DNA of 64,000 bases from Gordionus sp. m RMFG-2023 (lineage: Eukaryota; Nematomorpha; Gordioida; Chordodea; Parachordodidae): contig NC_088776.1 in NCBI RefSeq assembly GCF_954871325.1, positions 25,220,508 to 25,284,507 of the forward strand. Reading direction: 5' to 3'. A program made the position numbers and the translations under genes. The notes under the pieces are model-generated. The model saw only the letters and a program-made list of their open reading frames with translations. It was not told where the DNA came from and made no database searches. Below are positions 35,860 to 48,355 of this stretch, in pieces (within the stretch, counting starts at the first letter, position 1; each line of letters begins with the position of its first letter).

Positions 35860-37380
35860 AAAAGTTAAAAAATAACATGATAAATGTAATGATCCAAGCA
35901 TCCAAGATCTTAATATTTATAAAAGATTTTCTCAAGCCCACCTTCCCTAATAATTTTGAAATCAAGCCCAGAGATATTAAATTTATAATTAATGAAGAGG
36001 AAATATCTGATTTACCAATTAATAAACAGGTAAAATATATTACTTTATAAAAAGAATAACATAAGACTAACATTTAACATGGAAAATATATCCAAGCATC
36101 CAAGACTAACATTTAACATTAAAAAATCCCAATATAGGTTCAAGAAAAAAGCATCCAAGATTTTAATATTTAAAAAGAATTTCTCTAACCCACCTTCCCT
36201 AATAATTTTGAAACCAAGCCCAGAGATATTAAATAAGACTAACATTTAACATTAAAAAATCCCAATATAGGTTCAAGCCTACAATATCGGGAAAAAATAT
36301 CCAAGCATCCAAGACTAACCTTTAACATTAAAAAATCCCAATATAGGTTCAAGCCTACAAAATCTGGATAAAATATCTAAGCATCCAAGATATTAATATT
36401 TAAAAAGAATATCTCAAGCCCACCTTCCCTAATAATTTTGAAATCAAGCCCAGAGATATTAAATTTATAACATAAGACTAACATTTAACATTAAAAAATC
36501 CTAATATAGGTTCTACCCTACAATATCTGGAAAAAATATCCAAGCATCCAAGACGAACATTTAATAATAAAAATCCCAATATAGGTTAAACTGGATAAAA
36601 TAGCCAAGCATCCAAGATCTTAATATTTAAAAAGATTTTCTCAAGCCCACCTTCCCTAATTATTTTGAAATCAAGCCCAGAGATATTAATTTTATAAATA
36701 ATGAAGAGGAAATATCTGATTTACCAATTAGTAAACAGGTAAAATATATTACTTTATAAAAAGAATAAAATAAGACTAACATTAAACATGGAAAAAATAT
36801 CCAAGCATCCAAGACTAACATTTAACATTAAAAAATCCCAATAAAGGTTCAAGAAAAAAGCATCCAAGATCTTAATATTTAAAAAGAATTTCTCTAACCC
36901 ACCTTCCCTAATAATTTTGAAACCAAGCCCAGAGATATTAAATAAGACTAACATTTAACATTAAAAAATCCCAATATAGGTTCAAGCCCACAATATCTGG
37001 AAAAAATATCCAAGCATCCAAACTAACCTTTAACATTAAAAAATCCCAATATAGGTTCAAGCCTACAATATCTGGATAAAATATCCAAGCATCCAAGATA
37101 TTAATATTTAAAAAGATTTTCTCAAGCCCACCTTCCCTAATAATTTTGAAATTCCCAATATAGGTTCAAGAAAAAAGCATCCAAGATCTTAATATTTAAA
37201 AAGAATTACTCTAACCCACCTTCCCTAATTTTGAAACCAAGCCCAAAATTTACAATTAATGAAGAGGAAATCTCTAATTTACCAATTATTATACAGGTAA
37301 AATATATTACTTTATAAAAATAATAACATAAGACTAACATTTAACATTAAAAAATCCCAATATAATTTTGAGAAAAATTA
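35860..37380. repeat. Satellite array with ~709-bp higher-order period inside the Helitron
   Basis: Basic modules recur: CATTTAACATTAAAAAATCC, then CCAATATAGGTTCAAG, then CCAAGCATCCAAGATCTTAA, then CCCACCTTCCCTAATAATTT, then AAGCCCAGAGATATTAAA. The CCCACCTTCCCTAA module appears about seven times (near 35937, 36189, 36418, 36644, 36898, 37127 and 37217). A longer block (about 35960-36245) is repeated almost unchanged at about 36675-36955, giving a 709-bp higher-order period. Two near-identical 66-codon frames 709 bp apart are by-products. Confidence 0.85.
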
Positions 37381-37485
37381 TACTTGATAAATAAGAGAAT
37401 GTTCTATTTTGTAGGTCCTCGCTATCCCTAGTGCATTTCTTTTTTTGATTGATCTGCCATCTTTTTCTTTTATTAATGATGGATA

Positions 37486-37790
37486 AATCACCACCTGTAC
37501 AATCATTAACTGAGGTTAGGACATGGCTTGTTACCTAAAATAAAAACAAAATAAATAAAAAAAATAAATGCATTGAACCTGATGAGGAGTCAATATACCA
37601 CCTGTACAATCATTAAGTGAGGTTGGGACATGGCTTGTTATCTAAAATAAATACAAAAGAATAAATAAAAAAAAATATATTAATGTATTAAACCTGAAGA
37701 GGAGTCAATATTAGGTTAACCTCTCTAAAAATAGTGGGAATATCTGAAGAGGAGTCAATATTAGGTTAACCTCTCTAGAAATAGTGGGAA
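37486..37790. repeat. Two tandem duplications near the Helitron 5' side
   Basis: A unit of about 110 bp beginning CACCTGTACAATCATTAA is present twice (about 37490 and 37600). A 49-bp unit, GAAGAGGAGTCAATATTAGG, then CTCTCTAxAAATAGTGGGAA, is also present twice in a row (about 37693-37790). Copies differ at only a few positions, so the duplications are recent. Confidence 0.8.
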
Positions 37791-37939
37791 TATCATCCAT
37801 CATAAGCTAAGTATTCTAAAATGAAAAGTATAAACCTTTTTAGTATATATAGATGAACAACTTTATTTTGCATTATGTCTAAAAATATTTTATATAAAAA
37901 AAATAAAATAACATCAATAAAAAAATAAAAATAAGTACG

Positions 37940-38005
37940 TACCGATGACATGACGTAGCGATGACATGATGTAGCAATGACATGACGTCACGATGACGTA
38001 GTGAG
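37940..38005. repeat. Minisatellite GATGACATGACGTAGC near the Helitron 5' end
   Basis: Four units of about 16 bp (GATGACATGACGTAGC and variants GATGACATGATGTAGC, AATGACATGACGTCAC, GATGACGTAG) lie within 90 bp of the Helitron 5' terminus. Arrays rich in GACGT at Helitron 5' ends are plausible binding sites, which is inference. Confidence 0.75.
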
Positions 38006-38029
38006 GACATCGGAAAATTATAATATAGA

Positions 38030-38625
38030 TTGTGAATTTCAATACACACGAAAAATGCGATTCTATGAAATGATACAATAAAAGATATAATTCAAAAATA
38101 TACTTCATAAACAATTATATTTTTACAAATAAAACCTTTGTAAAATATTTATTACACAGTTATGTTGAATTATAATTTTAATTCTTATCAATAGATTTTT
38201 TTATCTTTATCCCTTACTTTTTATTAAATGCATCTTATAGCATATAAGTCATTAGAACAATGATATATAGTTATATATATAATTGCACTAGAATTGATAT
38301 AATTCTTTTATGCAATCAAATAAATAATTATAATATTAATCATATATATATTCCGATGACAACATCATTATAATCAATATATAAAATCCATAACACCAGC
38401 CATTATTCTAGAACTTTATTCCATCTCAGAAAACCACATGATGTGAATTGATCATTTTTGTCTGTCAATCTCCGTGTTCGGTAGCTATCATAATTCAATA
38501 TAGTAAAACATGTATTATATATTTAGGATATTCATGTAAATTTTATAATAAAAATTAAAAACTTATCTGCTGAGTAATATTTTAATCATTGCATAAGTTG
38601 AATTATTATCATTTAGCGGACAGGA
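38030..38625. other. A+T-rich spacer
   Basis: No gene or repeat end is recognised between the Helitron and the repeat that begins near 38626. Confidence 0.4.
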
Positions 38626-39240
38626 TTTTGATTAATTCAAACCCTCCTCAAAAACATACATCGACCCCCTCCCCTCCTAAAAAATTCTCGCCACCTTTGG
38701 TGACGATATTTTTACATTATTAATTAGACCTTTTTAAATTTAAAAATAAAATAACTTAAATTAATATACTACTACCAACTATTAAAATATTGTGAATGAA
38801 GAGTTATTTTTTTAGAACATGGATTTAATCAAAACCCCTCATTTACAATGATGGCATTATTATAGAATATTGTTTGGGATGAATATGGGTTTGTTTGATA
38901 TGAATATGAGTTTTTTGGTATGAATATGAGTTTGTTTAGCATGAATATGAGTTTGTTAAGAATGTCTAATAAATTACATTTAAAGGGATAGCAGAAAGTT
39001 TTATTTGTAAAATAATGCCTAAAATCTGGTCGATGTACTACCAATAACATTGTATTATATAATCGGTCTATAATAAAAGTATTGATTTTTATAGCAAATT
39101 ATTTTGCTATATTTTATCTAAAAATTTAATAAATACCTCCCCCCCCCCCACAGTTAATTTATCTTATCCCTAGCCTACTCCCCCTACCCTTAAAAACCTA
39201 GCCCCTAGGCCCTTCAAAGAAAATAGGATGCAAACTGTTC
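38626..39240 (+). mobile_element. Non-autonomous repeat family P, copy 1
   Basis: Starts ACAGGATTTTGATTAATTCA and is homologous to the reverse complement of 46290-46822: shared ACTATCAAAATATTGTGAA-type block, then TTTTAGAAC, then ATTATAGAATATTGTTTGG, then TTACATTTAAA, then TGGTCGATGT, then ATTTTATCTAA and a C run. A 21-bp unit (TATGAATATGAGTTTGTTTGG type) is expanded to four copies at 38877-38957, where copy 2 has one. No coding capacity. The ACAGGATTTT start is shared by both copies. The superfamily is not assigned. Confidence 0.65.
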
Positions 39241-39275
39241 TTACCAACACCCCCCCCCCCCCCCCCCTCCCGTTT
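39130..39275. repeat. Two poly-C tracts
   Basis: C runs at about 39139-39148 and 39248-39267 (the second about 20 bp) flank a C/T-rich patch. They are conspicuous in such A+T-rich DNA and probably belong to worn element ends. Confidence 0.7.
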
Positions 39276-39369
39276 AAGACGCTGTTATCATTAAATTCAT
39301 ACCTTTCTTTCATTTCGAGCATATTTAATATATTCTCAAAATTTTCTAGTTTCAAGCTTTATTTCTAGA

Positions 39370-40560
39370 AATAGGATATGTATTTAACTTTAAATGCAGG
39401 AACTATGTCATGTAATATACTTTTAAGCAATTCAAATTTCTTGCTTCATCAAGAAAGTTTATAGTTAATAATAATATATGCTACACAAAATAATACAATA
39501 CTATTTAGTTTATATTTATCTGTTATATATAAATATATTTTAGTTTTATGCCTCATGGCATGAGTTAAAACATTTTAGTCTTACTTATAATTTATCGCGT
39601 TACAATTTACATTTTTTATTATTTTATCATTAACTTAAATTCAGTTTATGTCATCGTTTAAATTACATTTTATTTTATTTTATTTATTGCGCAACTTCGA
39701 TGATCGAAAATTATTTACTTATTATTTATAAATCGATTTATTGAAATATATAAAAGGATGTTTTTGAATTGAGATATATATATTTTGAAACATGATTTAA
39801 TAAAGTTTTGGTTATATATTTAAAATCTGACTTGATGCCAATTAGATAATGTGTTAAATACAATATTTAATAAAGATAAATCTGTTCTCAATCACCATAC
39901 TCTTTAAATAACATGGTGGCAGCTTTGGCAGCTTCGAGGAGAAGATGGTATCTTTTAATTGATATATCAATGATATTTTAAATGAAATATTAATTATCAT
40001 AGCAGATTCCAACATAATTCTAACATATCTAAGATTAGTCTATAGATCCTATTCAAAAGACATGGAAATAAAATTCGGTCTTTATGAAGAAATGAATATG
40101 GGACCTTGCACATGCAAAAAAATTTTCAAAAAAAGATATTGCCATTGTTTAATTTTTGGAATTGATATAAGTAAATTAGAAAATATAATAAATTTAAAAT
40201 GGATAAATATCATATAAAAAATTAATATTATCATAATAAAAATATAAAAAAACATTTTAATAAATATAACTTTTATCAAAAAACATATCAAAATGATTAT
40301 AAATGACATAATTAAAATAATGACCATAAAAATTAACCATATGAACGAAACATAGAAAAAAGACATTATGAAAATGAGATCATAAAAGAACATAAACATG
40401 TATAAATTTTTCATAGAAATGAAGATTATCGAGAATATCATCAAGAAAAAATGAAATTGTATATAGACCGTTTAGAGATTATCATATCAAATATTAAAAT
40501 TAGATTACCAGAACTTGAAACTATTAAAATTTGTGAATATAGTAATATTATAAATTATCA
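39370..40560 (+). mobile_element. Possible LTR-type retroelement fossil (5' part)
   Basis: Two AATAAA signals (about 39798 and 39868) are followed by ACA and then TGGTGGCAGC (about 39913), which resembles an LTR 3' end followed by a primer-binding site. Downstream the plus strand is A-rich with short open stretches in the style of a decayed gag. No second LTR and no pol were seen. If real, it is an old, broken remnant. Low confidence. Confidence 0.25.
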
Positions 40561-40689
40561 AGATTAATAAAATAAATGATAAAAAATTAATATACCCTTA
40601 TTAAATATGATTTATTCATTGGGGGGGGGGGGTGTTTAAATTTTTTTTGGGGTTCGCCCCCAAACGCCATTTTCTCCGGGCTTCGGTCA

Positions 40690-40960
40690 GGTCCCTATAA
40701 AATATTGTATAATATTAATTTTTCAATACTTATCTTTATATCATCCTTGTTAAAGTTGGCTGAACAATTGGAAATACTAACTCTAAAATTTGCCAATATT
40801 ATGTGCTTTATTAATATCAAAGCACTATAGTAGCCAGCATAAATGAAAAAAAATATTAGTAACAAAATTTTGGCCAAATTTATGATTAATAAGCGACTGA
40901 AAGCATTATTCTGAAAATTTTTTCAATGTTTAGTATTCAATTGTAAATTAATTCAAAATT
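40690..40960 (-). pseudogene. Copied fragment of the unknown gene at 1447-2937
   Basis: On the minus strand this segment aligns with 2280-2470 through both exon-like and intron-like sequence: TTTTCAGAATAA, then TGCTTTCA, then TTGGCCAAAATTTTGTTACT, then GGCTACTATA, then AATAAAGCAC, then AATTGTTCAGCCAA. The donor-like GTAAGG after the first small exon in the 2.4-kb copy reads ATAAAT here, so splicing as there would fail. Both copies keep the coded NCSAN or DCSAN stretch. Because intron sequence is included, the copy arose at DNA level. GC-rich transposon-like patches lie on both sides (G run 40621-40632, C run 40982-40996). Confidence 0.55.
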
Positions 40961-41249
40961 CATTCGGTATAGAAAAATTTTGCCCCCCCCCCCCCCAACC
41001 TCACATTTTTATGATTACTCAATATATATTCTATGTTAAAAATTATTTTAATTCAATTTTTGCATATAACAGAATTTTACAGAGAATTTTATTATAGATT
41101 TTATTTATTATTAAAATATTTTGGTATAAATAACATCCCTTTATTTAACTATATATTTAAATTTCAAAATGTACAAATTTTATACAGATTTGTATATTAA
41201 AAATTTATTGTAAATAACTGTTAAATATGGTTTCTCAAAACTGGTTCCT

Positions 41250-41395
41250 TTTTTGTCCCTCTTTTGTTTAGCCTTAAATATATATAAATTAAAAATATTT
41301 TTTTTATCCCTCCTTTGTTTCGCCTTAAATACATAAAAATGAAACGTAGTTTTTTAAGTCCCTCTTTTGTTTGATATAATTACATTAAAAGTAAA
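41250..41395 (+). repeat. Short tandem repeat, three units
   Basis: GTCCCTCTTTTGTTTAGCCT followed by TAAATATATATAAA-type sequence occurs three times with variation (about 41255, 41308 and 41368). Period about 55-60 bp. Confidence 0.65.
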
Positions 41396-42239
41396 ACATA
41401 TAGTTTTTGTATTTTATTTTAATCAGGGATTTTTCCTACTTTCGGATTCCTGTTGAGTGTTCAGTAATTATAAATTAGATATTTAGGTCTCGGAGATTGT
41501 CCTGAACCCGGAGGTATAATTTGAGTTTCGAAAAGTATGGGGGGGGGGTTGGTTTTATCTCCAATTATGTAAGATAAAACGAACACAACTCCCTTTCGCA
41601 AAAACGTTGAGCCAAATTTATTTTTTAAATTTGCGCTTTTTATTTTCCCTATAAAAGGGACTAATTTTTATGTTTATGAACAATCTTATATTTTTTTGAT
41701 ATGTAAATTTATAAATAATTAATTTGTTATTACGTGATAAATTTAAATAAAGTTTTCTTTTTATAAAATACGTGTCCATTTTATATCATATTCGCGAGTT
41801 TTTCTTAATTAACCTATTATGGTCCATACCCACTCCCATGGACTGACTGACGAGGTGTCTCCTGCTATAAATACCCATAATTTAAGCCCCGTAACTTCAA
41901 TAACTGTATTTTTTAAAAAATAATTACAATAAAATATAAGTAATTCTTGTTGCAAATTACGGTATTTTAAAAAAATATAATTTAACAACTATAATTAATA
42001 CAAATGACTATATTATCAAAATATAAATAATTCTTAATGCAAGTGCAATATTTTTATTGAAAATAGTATAATATAATAAAAAAATATATAAATATTATGA
42101 CTGAGAATTTATTATAATTAAGTTTTGCATATAAAAATTTTATGATTAAGAACATATTATAATCATATTGCAATTTTATGATTTGAATTTATAAAGAAAA
42201 GTCTACTTAGAATCAAATTTTTATCTAGAATATCTTCTT

Positions 42240-43190
42240 AAATTTAATAGGACTCATTTAAACGGTTTTCATAGGTGCTATTTTTTAAATAGGTTTTTAA
42301 CTTTTTCAAAGAAAAAACCTTTCATTAGTGCAGGTACTAATCGGTAAGGTAGCTAAAATAATAAACATAATTTTGATATTCGAAAGTACAATTACACATG
42401 GAAAGGGCCTGCAAAGCTTTTTTGGTCTCAAAGAGTACTCTATTCTGTCAAGGTTTTTATACGAAAATTCGACATAACAAAGTAACTTATCATACGCTAT
42501 CCTGATAACTCTGAGATTTTCTTAATATCTTCTCGTGTTTCAAGTGCAATCAACAATTCAGACTCAACCAGCAAAAGAAAATAAAAGCTTTCTAAAATAA
42601 ATTGATAAATTTTCCTTTAATTGAAATAAAAATGTATCAATAAGGGGAATAAAAATATTTATTTTATAAAAATCCACAATCGTAGATGCATCAATATTTA
42701 AGCCAATGGATTGTCTAGAAACTACTCTAGGTTTAAAAATTTCAATACTTTCTCGAATATTTCATGAAATTTTTCATCCACATTTCTGATATTTGTTAAT
42801 ATTTCAACAATATCCTTTGCCCTATTCATAACCTCCCTTAAATCCAAATCATTTTATTATAGCATTTTGCTAAAAATCATATGTATAATTAAATAAAAAA
42901 TAAAGGCATTGAATTGATATTAAAAATTGTCTTCGTAATAGCCTGCAAAAGATTTTCAACGTCTGCGAAATCTTTTTCTATGCTTGATATGTATTCGAGC
43001 ACTGCAAAAATATTTCATATAAATCAATGAAAAGTCTCAATGACTGTTGTCTTTCAATAAATTTGGGCAAAATCTTTTTAGTTTTTTTTTGATTATTTGA
43101 ATCAATGTCATTAAAAGTTCGGATGAAAAGCTCTCTCTTCTTGAGTGGTGTGAAAAAGTTACAAACCGATGAAATTGTTTCTAAATTTTG
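42240..43190 (-). mobile_element. hAT transposase relic (ZMYM1-like type)
   Basis: The minus strand carries decayed hAT segments: GLNIDASTIVDFYKIN near 42660-42710, IFIPLIDTFLFQLKEN near 42600-42660, ILATLPISTCTNERFF near 42310-42365. The upstream part is A+T-rich and broken. The order and spacing match the C-terminal half of the same broad transposase group as the copies at 18538 and 61011. The ends were not matched. A hAT-like border at about 44173 may belong to it. Confidence 0.65.
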
Positions 43191-44039
43191 AAAAATATAT
43201 TATAATTATATAAAGATATCTATAAATAATAAAATATTAATTCCAATTGTTCCGGATGTCTAGAATTTGGCATGCCTCAGATATCATCAAATTTAGGAAA
43301 TGTGAGACAGTGAATTTTTAAAACTATGTAATTAGTTTAACAATATAAATTTTATTATTAAATTTATAAGTATCTAATTTGTTTAACAATATAGATATTA
43401 TTAAACTAAAAATTGTTTTTCAAAAATGTTTTTCAAAAAATATTATTCGAAATATGCATGTCTAATTTTATTTCCATCCTCGGCTCTAATATGCCAGAAA
43501 ATATTTACAATATATCTTTATACCCCCCCCAATATTATTGAATATTTTGGTTCATATAATTTTTAATATATTAAACCATGTGGCTTATAAAATTATAAAT
43601 TCTTATTTGTTTTTTTAATTTAATTTTGATATCATATATATTATTTTATTTCTAAATTGAAACCGTTTTTTAAATAAGCAAATATTTGTAATAAAATTAG
43701 TCCATTTTATTTCATTAATAAATTGATTTTAACTGCCCCATTCATTGATCAACTTTAAAAACAACTCATTTAAATATAATTGATTGCTCAAGACTTTGAA
43801 TTTTTTTAGAGAAATGTAAAATATTACCTATATATATTTAGTATAGAATACCTATTCCTGGTGCCGTTATAAATCATCTTTTACCTCTTTTTTTATACCA
43901 GTTAAAATTTAACTTATAAAATAGTTAAAAACATAATAGTTTGAAATGTTAATATTTAATAAAAATGATTAAATGGCAAATTTTTAATTAAAATGAACAA
44001 TATTACTAAAAATTTTATAAAGAAAAAGTAGATAGAAAC

Positions 44040-44173
44040 ATGATTTTTATGGTAAACCCGGTCAAAGGCCTAACAAAAGAGCCAAAGGTCAGTTAACGGG
44101 AGGCCTGGGGGTTTCTCCCTCTAGGATTTTAGAAATATGGACCTCCTAAAGAATTTTTTAGCTACGCCACTGA
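44040..44173. mobile_element. hAT-like right end
   Basis: TTTTTTAGCTACGCCACTG ends at about 44173. Its inverse, CAGTGGCGTAGCTAAAAAA, is a typical hAT terminus in animals. Just inside is a GC-richer patch (GGTCAGTTAACGGGAGGCCT). The left partner was not found. It could close the relic at 42240-43190, about 0.9 kb away. Confidence 0.45.
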
Positions 44174-46289
44174 TTTACATGATGGAACTAGATGCACCGA
44201 AAGAATGACTACGCTAGCGGCAATTTTTTTGACAAGCCACAAATTAAGATGAGTAAAACTGCTAGGCTCGTCGCCAATTTTTTTATGGCAGTAGCGCGAG
44301 ATGTAAAATTTTGAAAATGCTATATAATTATATTTATAAATTAAATTATTATTAATCAAATCTGAATATTAATATTAATGAAATATAAAGAAATTATGAA
44401 TTATATTTGTATATTTAGTACTTATTGCAATGCACCAAGTTGAATTAATATAAAAACCTTAATATTAACTTGCCCTACCGTTGGCACAGCATATTAATTT
44501 TGCTAGAAAGTATCTGCGGTGTCAACATGAGACATATAAATAATAGGCTAAATAAAACAGGGAAACAATCTTTAAAACATTTCAATAAAGAATGGAATAT
44601 AGTTGATTATTAGCATTTACTAAATCCAACTAGAGAATTTCTTCCCTCATAAATGGGACTAGCAATTAATTTAGGTTTATTATTTGTATTTCATAGTGAA
44701 ATAAAAACAAATATACAAATCGATAAGCCTGATACCTCAAATTTCATTTGTCTAAAAGAAAAGCAAAAAAAATTGATCAAAGGTTTCCTCTTACCGATTT
44801 GCAAGTAATTTATTTTTTATAATAATTTTTTATATAATATTTTCATTAATAAGCAGTTATCTTAAATATTTTGCACATTAGATATTAGAAACTATTTAAT
44901 CCAAGATTTCAAGTTCTTAAAATTGTTTCAGAATATTTAAATTATAATTTTACGAGATCATTGCAATTTTTAATTAAATATTTAAAACTTATAAAGTATC
45001 ATGGAAATGCAGAGAATGGGATTCAGGGTGAAGATAATGGGCAATCCAATTTGTATATAGCGAAAATATCAAACAAATATTTTCAAGCAACGACTATTTA
45101 ATACAAGCGATCTAGAGCAAGTATGTCACATTTTTCTTGGCTATATATTATACCAGTACATGATGCACTAACCTTTTAGAAAAAAGTTACTGAAACTTCG
45201 TAGATTTTCTAATTTAGCTTAGAAACTATATCTGCAACCAGTAGGGGAGACCATGATGGTTTTGACACTTTTCATTACAAACCTGAGAATTCAATAATAT
45301 TAGACCTATCTAAATAAATAAAACATCTTCTGAATCATAAAAGTATAGGCTATTTGAATTAGTTAATATATATTATTAAAACTATACTTATTTTAGAAAC
45401 ATGAATCTAAAAATATTTATTTGGCTCAAACATGCCATACTCTGGGTACGTTGGGACACCTATATCTGATAGTTGGTGCATACATGAAATAAAGGTCTAA
45501 ATATAAAAATTTCTTATTTGATATTGTTATAATACTAGAGGCTACAAGTATAATAATTTATTAATAATATCATACGCATTAATTTAGTAAATTAAATTGA
45601 ATTTTGAGATTTTAAGAAACTTAGGAATTTTTGTAAAAAATATTAAAATAAAATATTATTCAAAGTATAGTAATTTAAAAATTATTTTAGATTGATAATT
45701 ACATTTGTTTTAATTAAAATAATAAAAATGACATAATTAATAGACCAACTATCCTATGACCAAGATAAAATATATAATATTAGAATAACCTTTCTTTGTC
45801 ACCGTTTTTAACATATATACATTTAGAGAAGAATTGTATTTTTTAGTAGTATTATTAGTATTGCATATTGAATTTCGTTTTTGATGCCTTATGCAATAAA
45901 AGTTGTAGGACAAACTTATTTCTTATATAAGTCCACACTTTATAAAATTGTAATGAGTAACAGATAATAAAATTAGCTTGAATTGGAGTATGAAATTAGA
46001 GGTTGAAACACTTTTCAATTATTATTTTATATTTAGTTGAGCATAGATTGCAATACTTTAAGATTTCAGTTTCAGTATGAATATGGCTCATTTTAATAAA
46101 ATAGGATAAATCAGATATGATCTTAATTTTCTTCTCTAACTCGAATCATGAAATGAATTAAATAATAAAAATTGAAGATTTTATAGGGTTTGACAAACTT
46201 TTTATTCATTGCTTATTTATAGAGACAAAATATGGGAACTTGAACTAGCGTCTACATGAATGGGGAGAGGGGGTAGAAACAGTTTACAT
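44174..46289. other. A+T-rich stretch with TE-like scraps
   Basis: No exon was recognised. TAGGGGAGACCATGATGGTT at about 45243 resembles the TAGGGGA starts of other TIR elements here (14135, 63872), but no partner end was confirmed. Confidence 0.35.
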
Positions 46290-46822
46290 CCAATTTTTTT
46301 AAGGGGGGGGGAGTGAAGAGGATCTTCATTTAAGTGGATATACTAGTGATATGATAAATTTATTAGGGGGTTATCTATTAAATTATTAGATAAAATAAGG
46401 CAAATGTATTGCAGTATAAATTAATACTTTAATTATAGACGTATTTTAATACTATGATTGCTAAACATCGACCAAATCTATATATTACACATAATCATAT
46501 AGACATTATTTTCAAAAGAAACTATTTATGGATAATTTTACGCTATCATTTTAAATGTAATATAAAAGGGAGTAGGCATTCTATCAGTAAACTCATATTC
46601 ATGCCAAACAATATACTATAATAATGAATTTGTAATTGAGGGGGCTATTAATTGAATTTAAGTTCTAAAAAGTAACTCTTTTAAATTCACAATATTTTGA
46701 TAGTTGATAGTAGAGCATTAATATTATAAGTTATTCTTATTTATGAAGGGAGTACCGGGAATTTTTAGGGAGGGAAGTAAATATAGTTTAAGGGGGGTTC
46801 GCATCCAGTAAAAATCCTGTTA
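46290..46822 (-). mobile_element. Non-autonomous repeat family P, copy 2
   Basis: Reverse-complement copy of the repeat at 38626-39240, ending (as the reverse start) with ACAGGATTTTTACTGGATG near 46822. The single GGCATGAATATGAGTTT unit (near 46600) corresponds to the four-fold expansion in copy 1. A G run at 46304-46312 corresponds to the C run that ends copy 1. No coding capacity. Confidence 0.65.
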
Positions 46823-46879
46823 TGTAATTGCTGACTTGAACAATACGTATTAAGAAGGAATTAGAAAATTAATTCAATG

Positions 46880-47430
46880 ATATTAAAGACAAGTGCCATA
46901 TACTCGTCTACCAAAACAAAAATGATATCACTGTGAACTAACAAGATCGATATCCCCGTGGACCAACACAAGAGCGATATCATCGTGGATTAAGTATCAA
47001 CATCTTATTATCGTAGACCAATGAGCAAAGGTTTCTTGCGACCCAAGTAAATAGAACGTTCAATTTATAGCTAGATAAAAGTCAGACATATAAGCGAGCA
47101 AGTTGATGATTTATAGGCAAATTAAATCAAGCAGAGATTGGGCAAAACTAATCATGGTCATAATATTTTGATCTAGTGAAAGCTGAGCTGTGATACAATG
47201 TAGTTGTTCAAAAGTGAAAGCTGAGCTGTGGTATGATGTAGTTGCCCAAAAGTGAAACAGCTATATATAATCCAATGGATGATGGGAAAAGTTTAGACAA
47301 AAATAAATTGGAGGAGGATGGGAGGATTAAATACCCAAAGTGAGGTTACGATCACAACCGAGCATTACGCGAGACGATGTAAGGATATAGAAATTTAAAC
47401 CTGGATGAGAATTCGGTACCCTATAGAATA
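46880..47430. repeat. Unidentified GC-richer block with tandem duplication
   Basis: This block is clearly less A+T-rich than its surroundings. Near 46920-46990 it has three GATATCxxCGTGGA-type motifs, and at about 47176-47257 a 41-bp tandem duplication (GTGAAAGCTGAGCTGTGxTA, then GATGTAGTTG). No ORF. It could be part of a retroelement's untranslated region or a SINE-like body. It is not assigned. Confidence 0.45.
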
Positions 47431-48355
47431 AAATAAAAACGATAGTTATTTATTTATTATAATAGGATAAGTAAAGTAGCCAAAGGATTTCATATTAAAT
47501 TAATTATAAATTTAATTCAGATGAGACCCTATTTTTTAGGTGAATTTTTATTTTATTTAATTCGATATTTTTATCAATTATAATGTGCAATTTATTTTAT
47601 TATACTATGGTAGAGTGTCATTGTCAATAAATTTGAAATGATTATTATTAAATAAAATATTATTTACAAATTTTACAATATATATATATGACTAGAAAAG
47701 AATAATTTTGGAATTTCTTAAAACAATCGAGTAATAAAACTATTTGTAAACATTCATAACACATCATTTTTAATATATAAATGAAAAAATATATAAAATA
47801 AAAATAAATTGTTAAATATTTTATCATAATTATAGATATTGAATATAGGAATATATGTTCGTGTTATAATGGATACCAAAATTATATCAATATTTCTTTA
47901 TACATTTTTCTATCATTTAAATTATAAAAGATTGTCAATCTATTATTACTATAATTGAAATTACATGAAGAAAGAGTATATGTATGTCGTAACGGGGTAT
48001 GAATTCATGGAAATTCGGATTATTGTAATTTTAAATCATTTACTGAGCGAGATTTTTAAATTTGAAAAATCTGTTTGAACAGAAATGTATCCCAGCATGT
48101 ATAGAGTACCCATATGGTAATATTTTTAATTTATATGAAAAATCTATATAAAAATAAATATAAATAAAATAGTTCAAAGGTTCACGACAAAATTGTCTGA
48201 AATTCACCCGATATGAACATATAAATGCTGGAATATATTTCCGGTCAAATCAGATTTCTCAAATTCTAAAATCGGCATCTGTACATGATTTAAAATTAAG
48301 GGATTCCGAATCCCCACGGATTCAAAATCCCCTTCCAACATATACACTATATTTA
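47431..48355. other. A+T-rich 3' flank of the P5B ATPase gene
   Basis: No feature is recognised. The gene's polyadenylation site should lie here; several AATAAA occur but none stands out. Confidence 0.4.

Larger units (their letters stand above)
34128..38029 (-). mobile_element. Helitron with both termini, internally rearranged
   Basis: On the minus strand the element begins TCTATATTATAAT (38029) directly after a host A. It ends with a hairpin (CCGTCA, 4-nt loop, TGACGG; 34140-34155), eight spacer bases and CTAG (34128-34131), followed by a host T. A TC start, a hairpin, a CTRR end and insertion between A and T without duplication are the defining Helitron features. A Rep/helitron-like coding remnant lies at about 34990-35190. 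The helicase is not recognisable, and the remaining interior is dominated by tandem repeats. It lies about 60 bp beyond the Ty3/gypsy fossil. Confidence 0.85.

Noticed and set aside
36045-36954. Two near-identical 66-codon proteins
   Set aside because: They are 709 bp apart and arise from the satellite period inside the Helitron; no independent coding evidence.
36000-37380. A CRISPR-like regular array
   Set aside because: Units are long, mutually diverged and tandem without unique spacers, and the genome is eukaryotic.
40082-40444. A 120-codon hydrophobic minus-strand ORF, possibly a membrane protein
   Set aside because: It is all Ile, Phe, Leu and Met as expected from translating A-rich DNA backwards; no motif or splice context.
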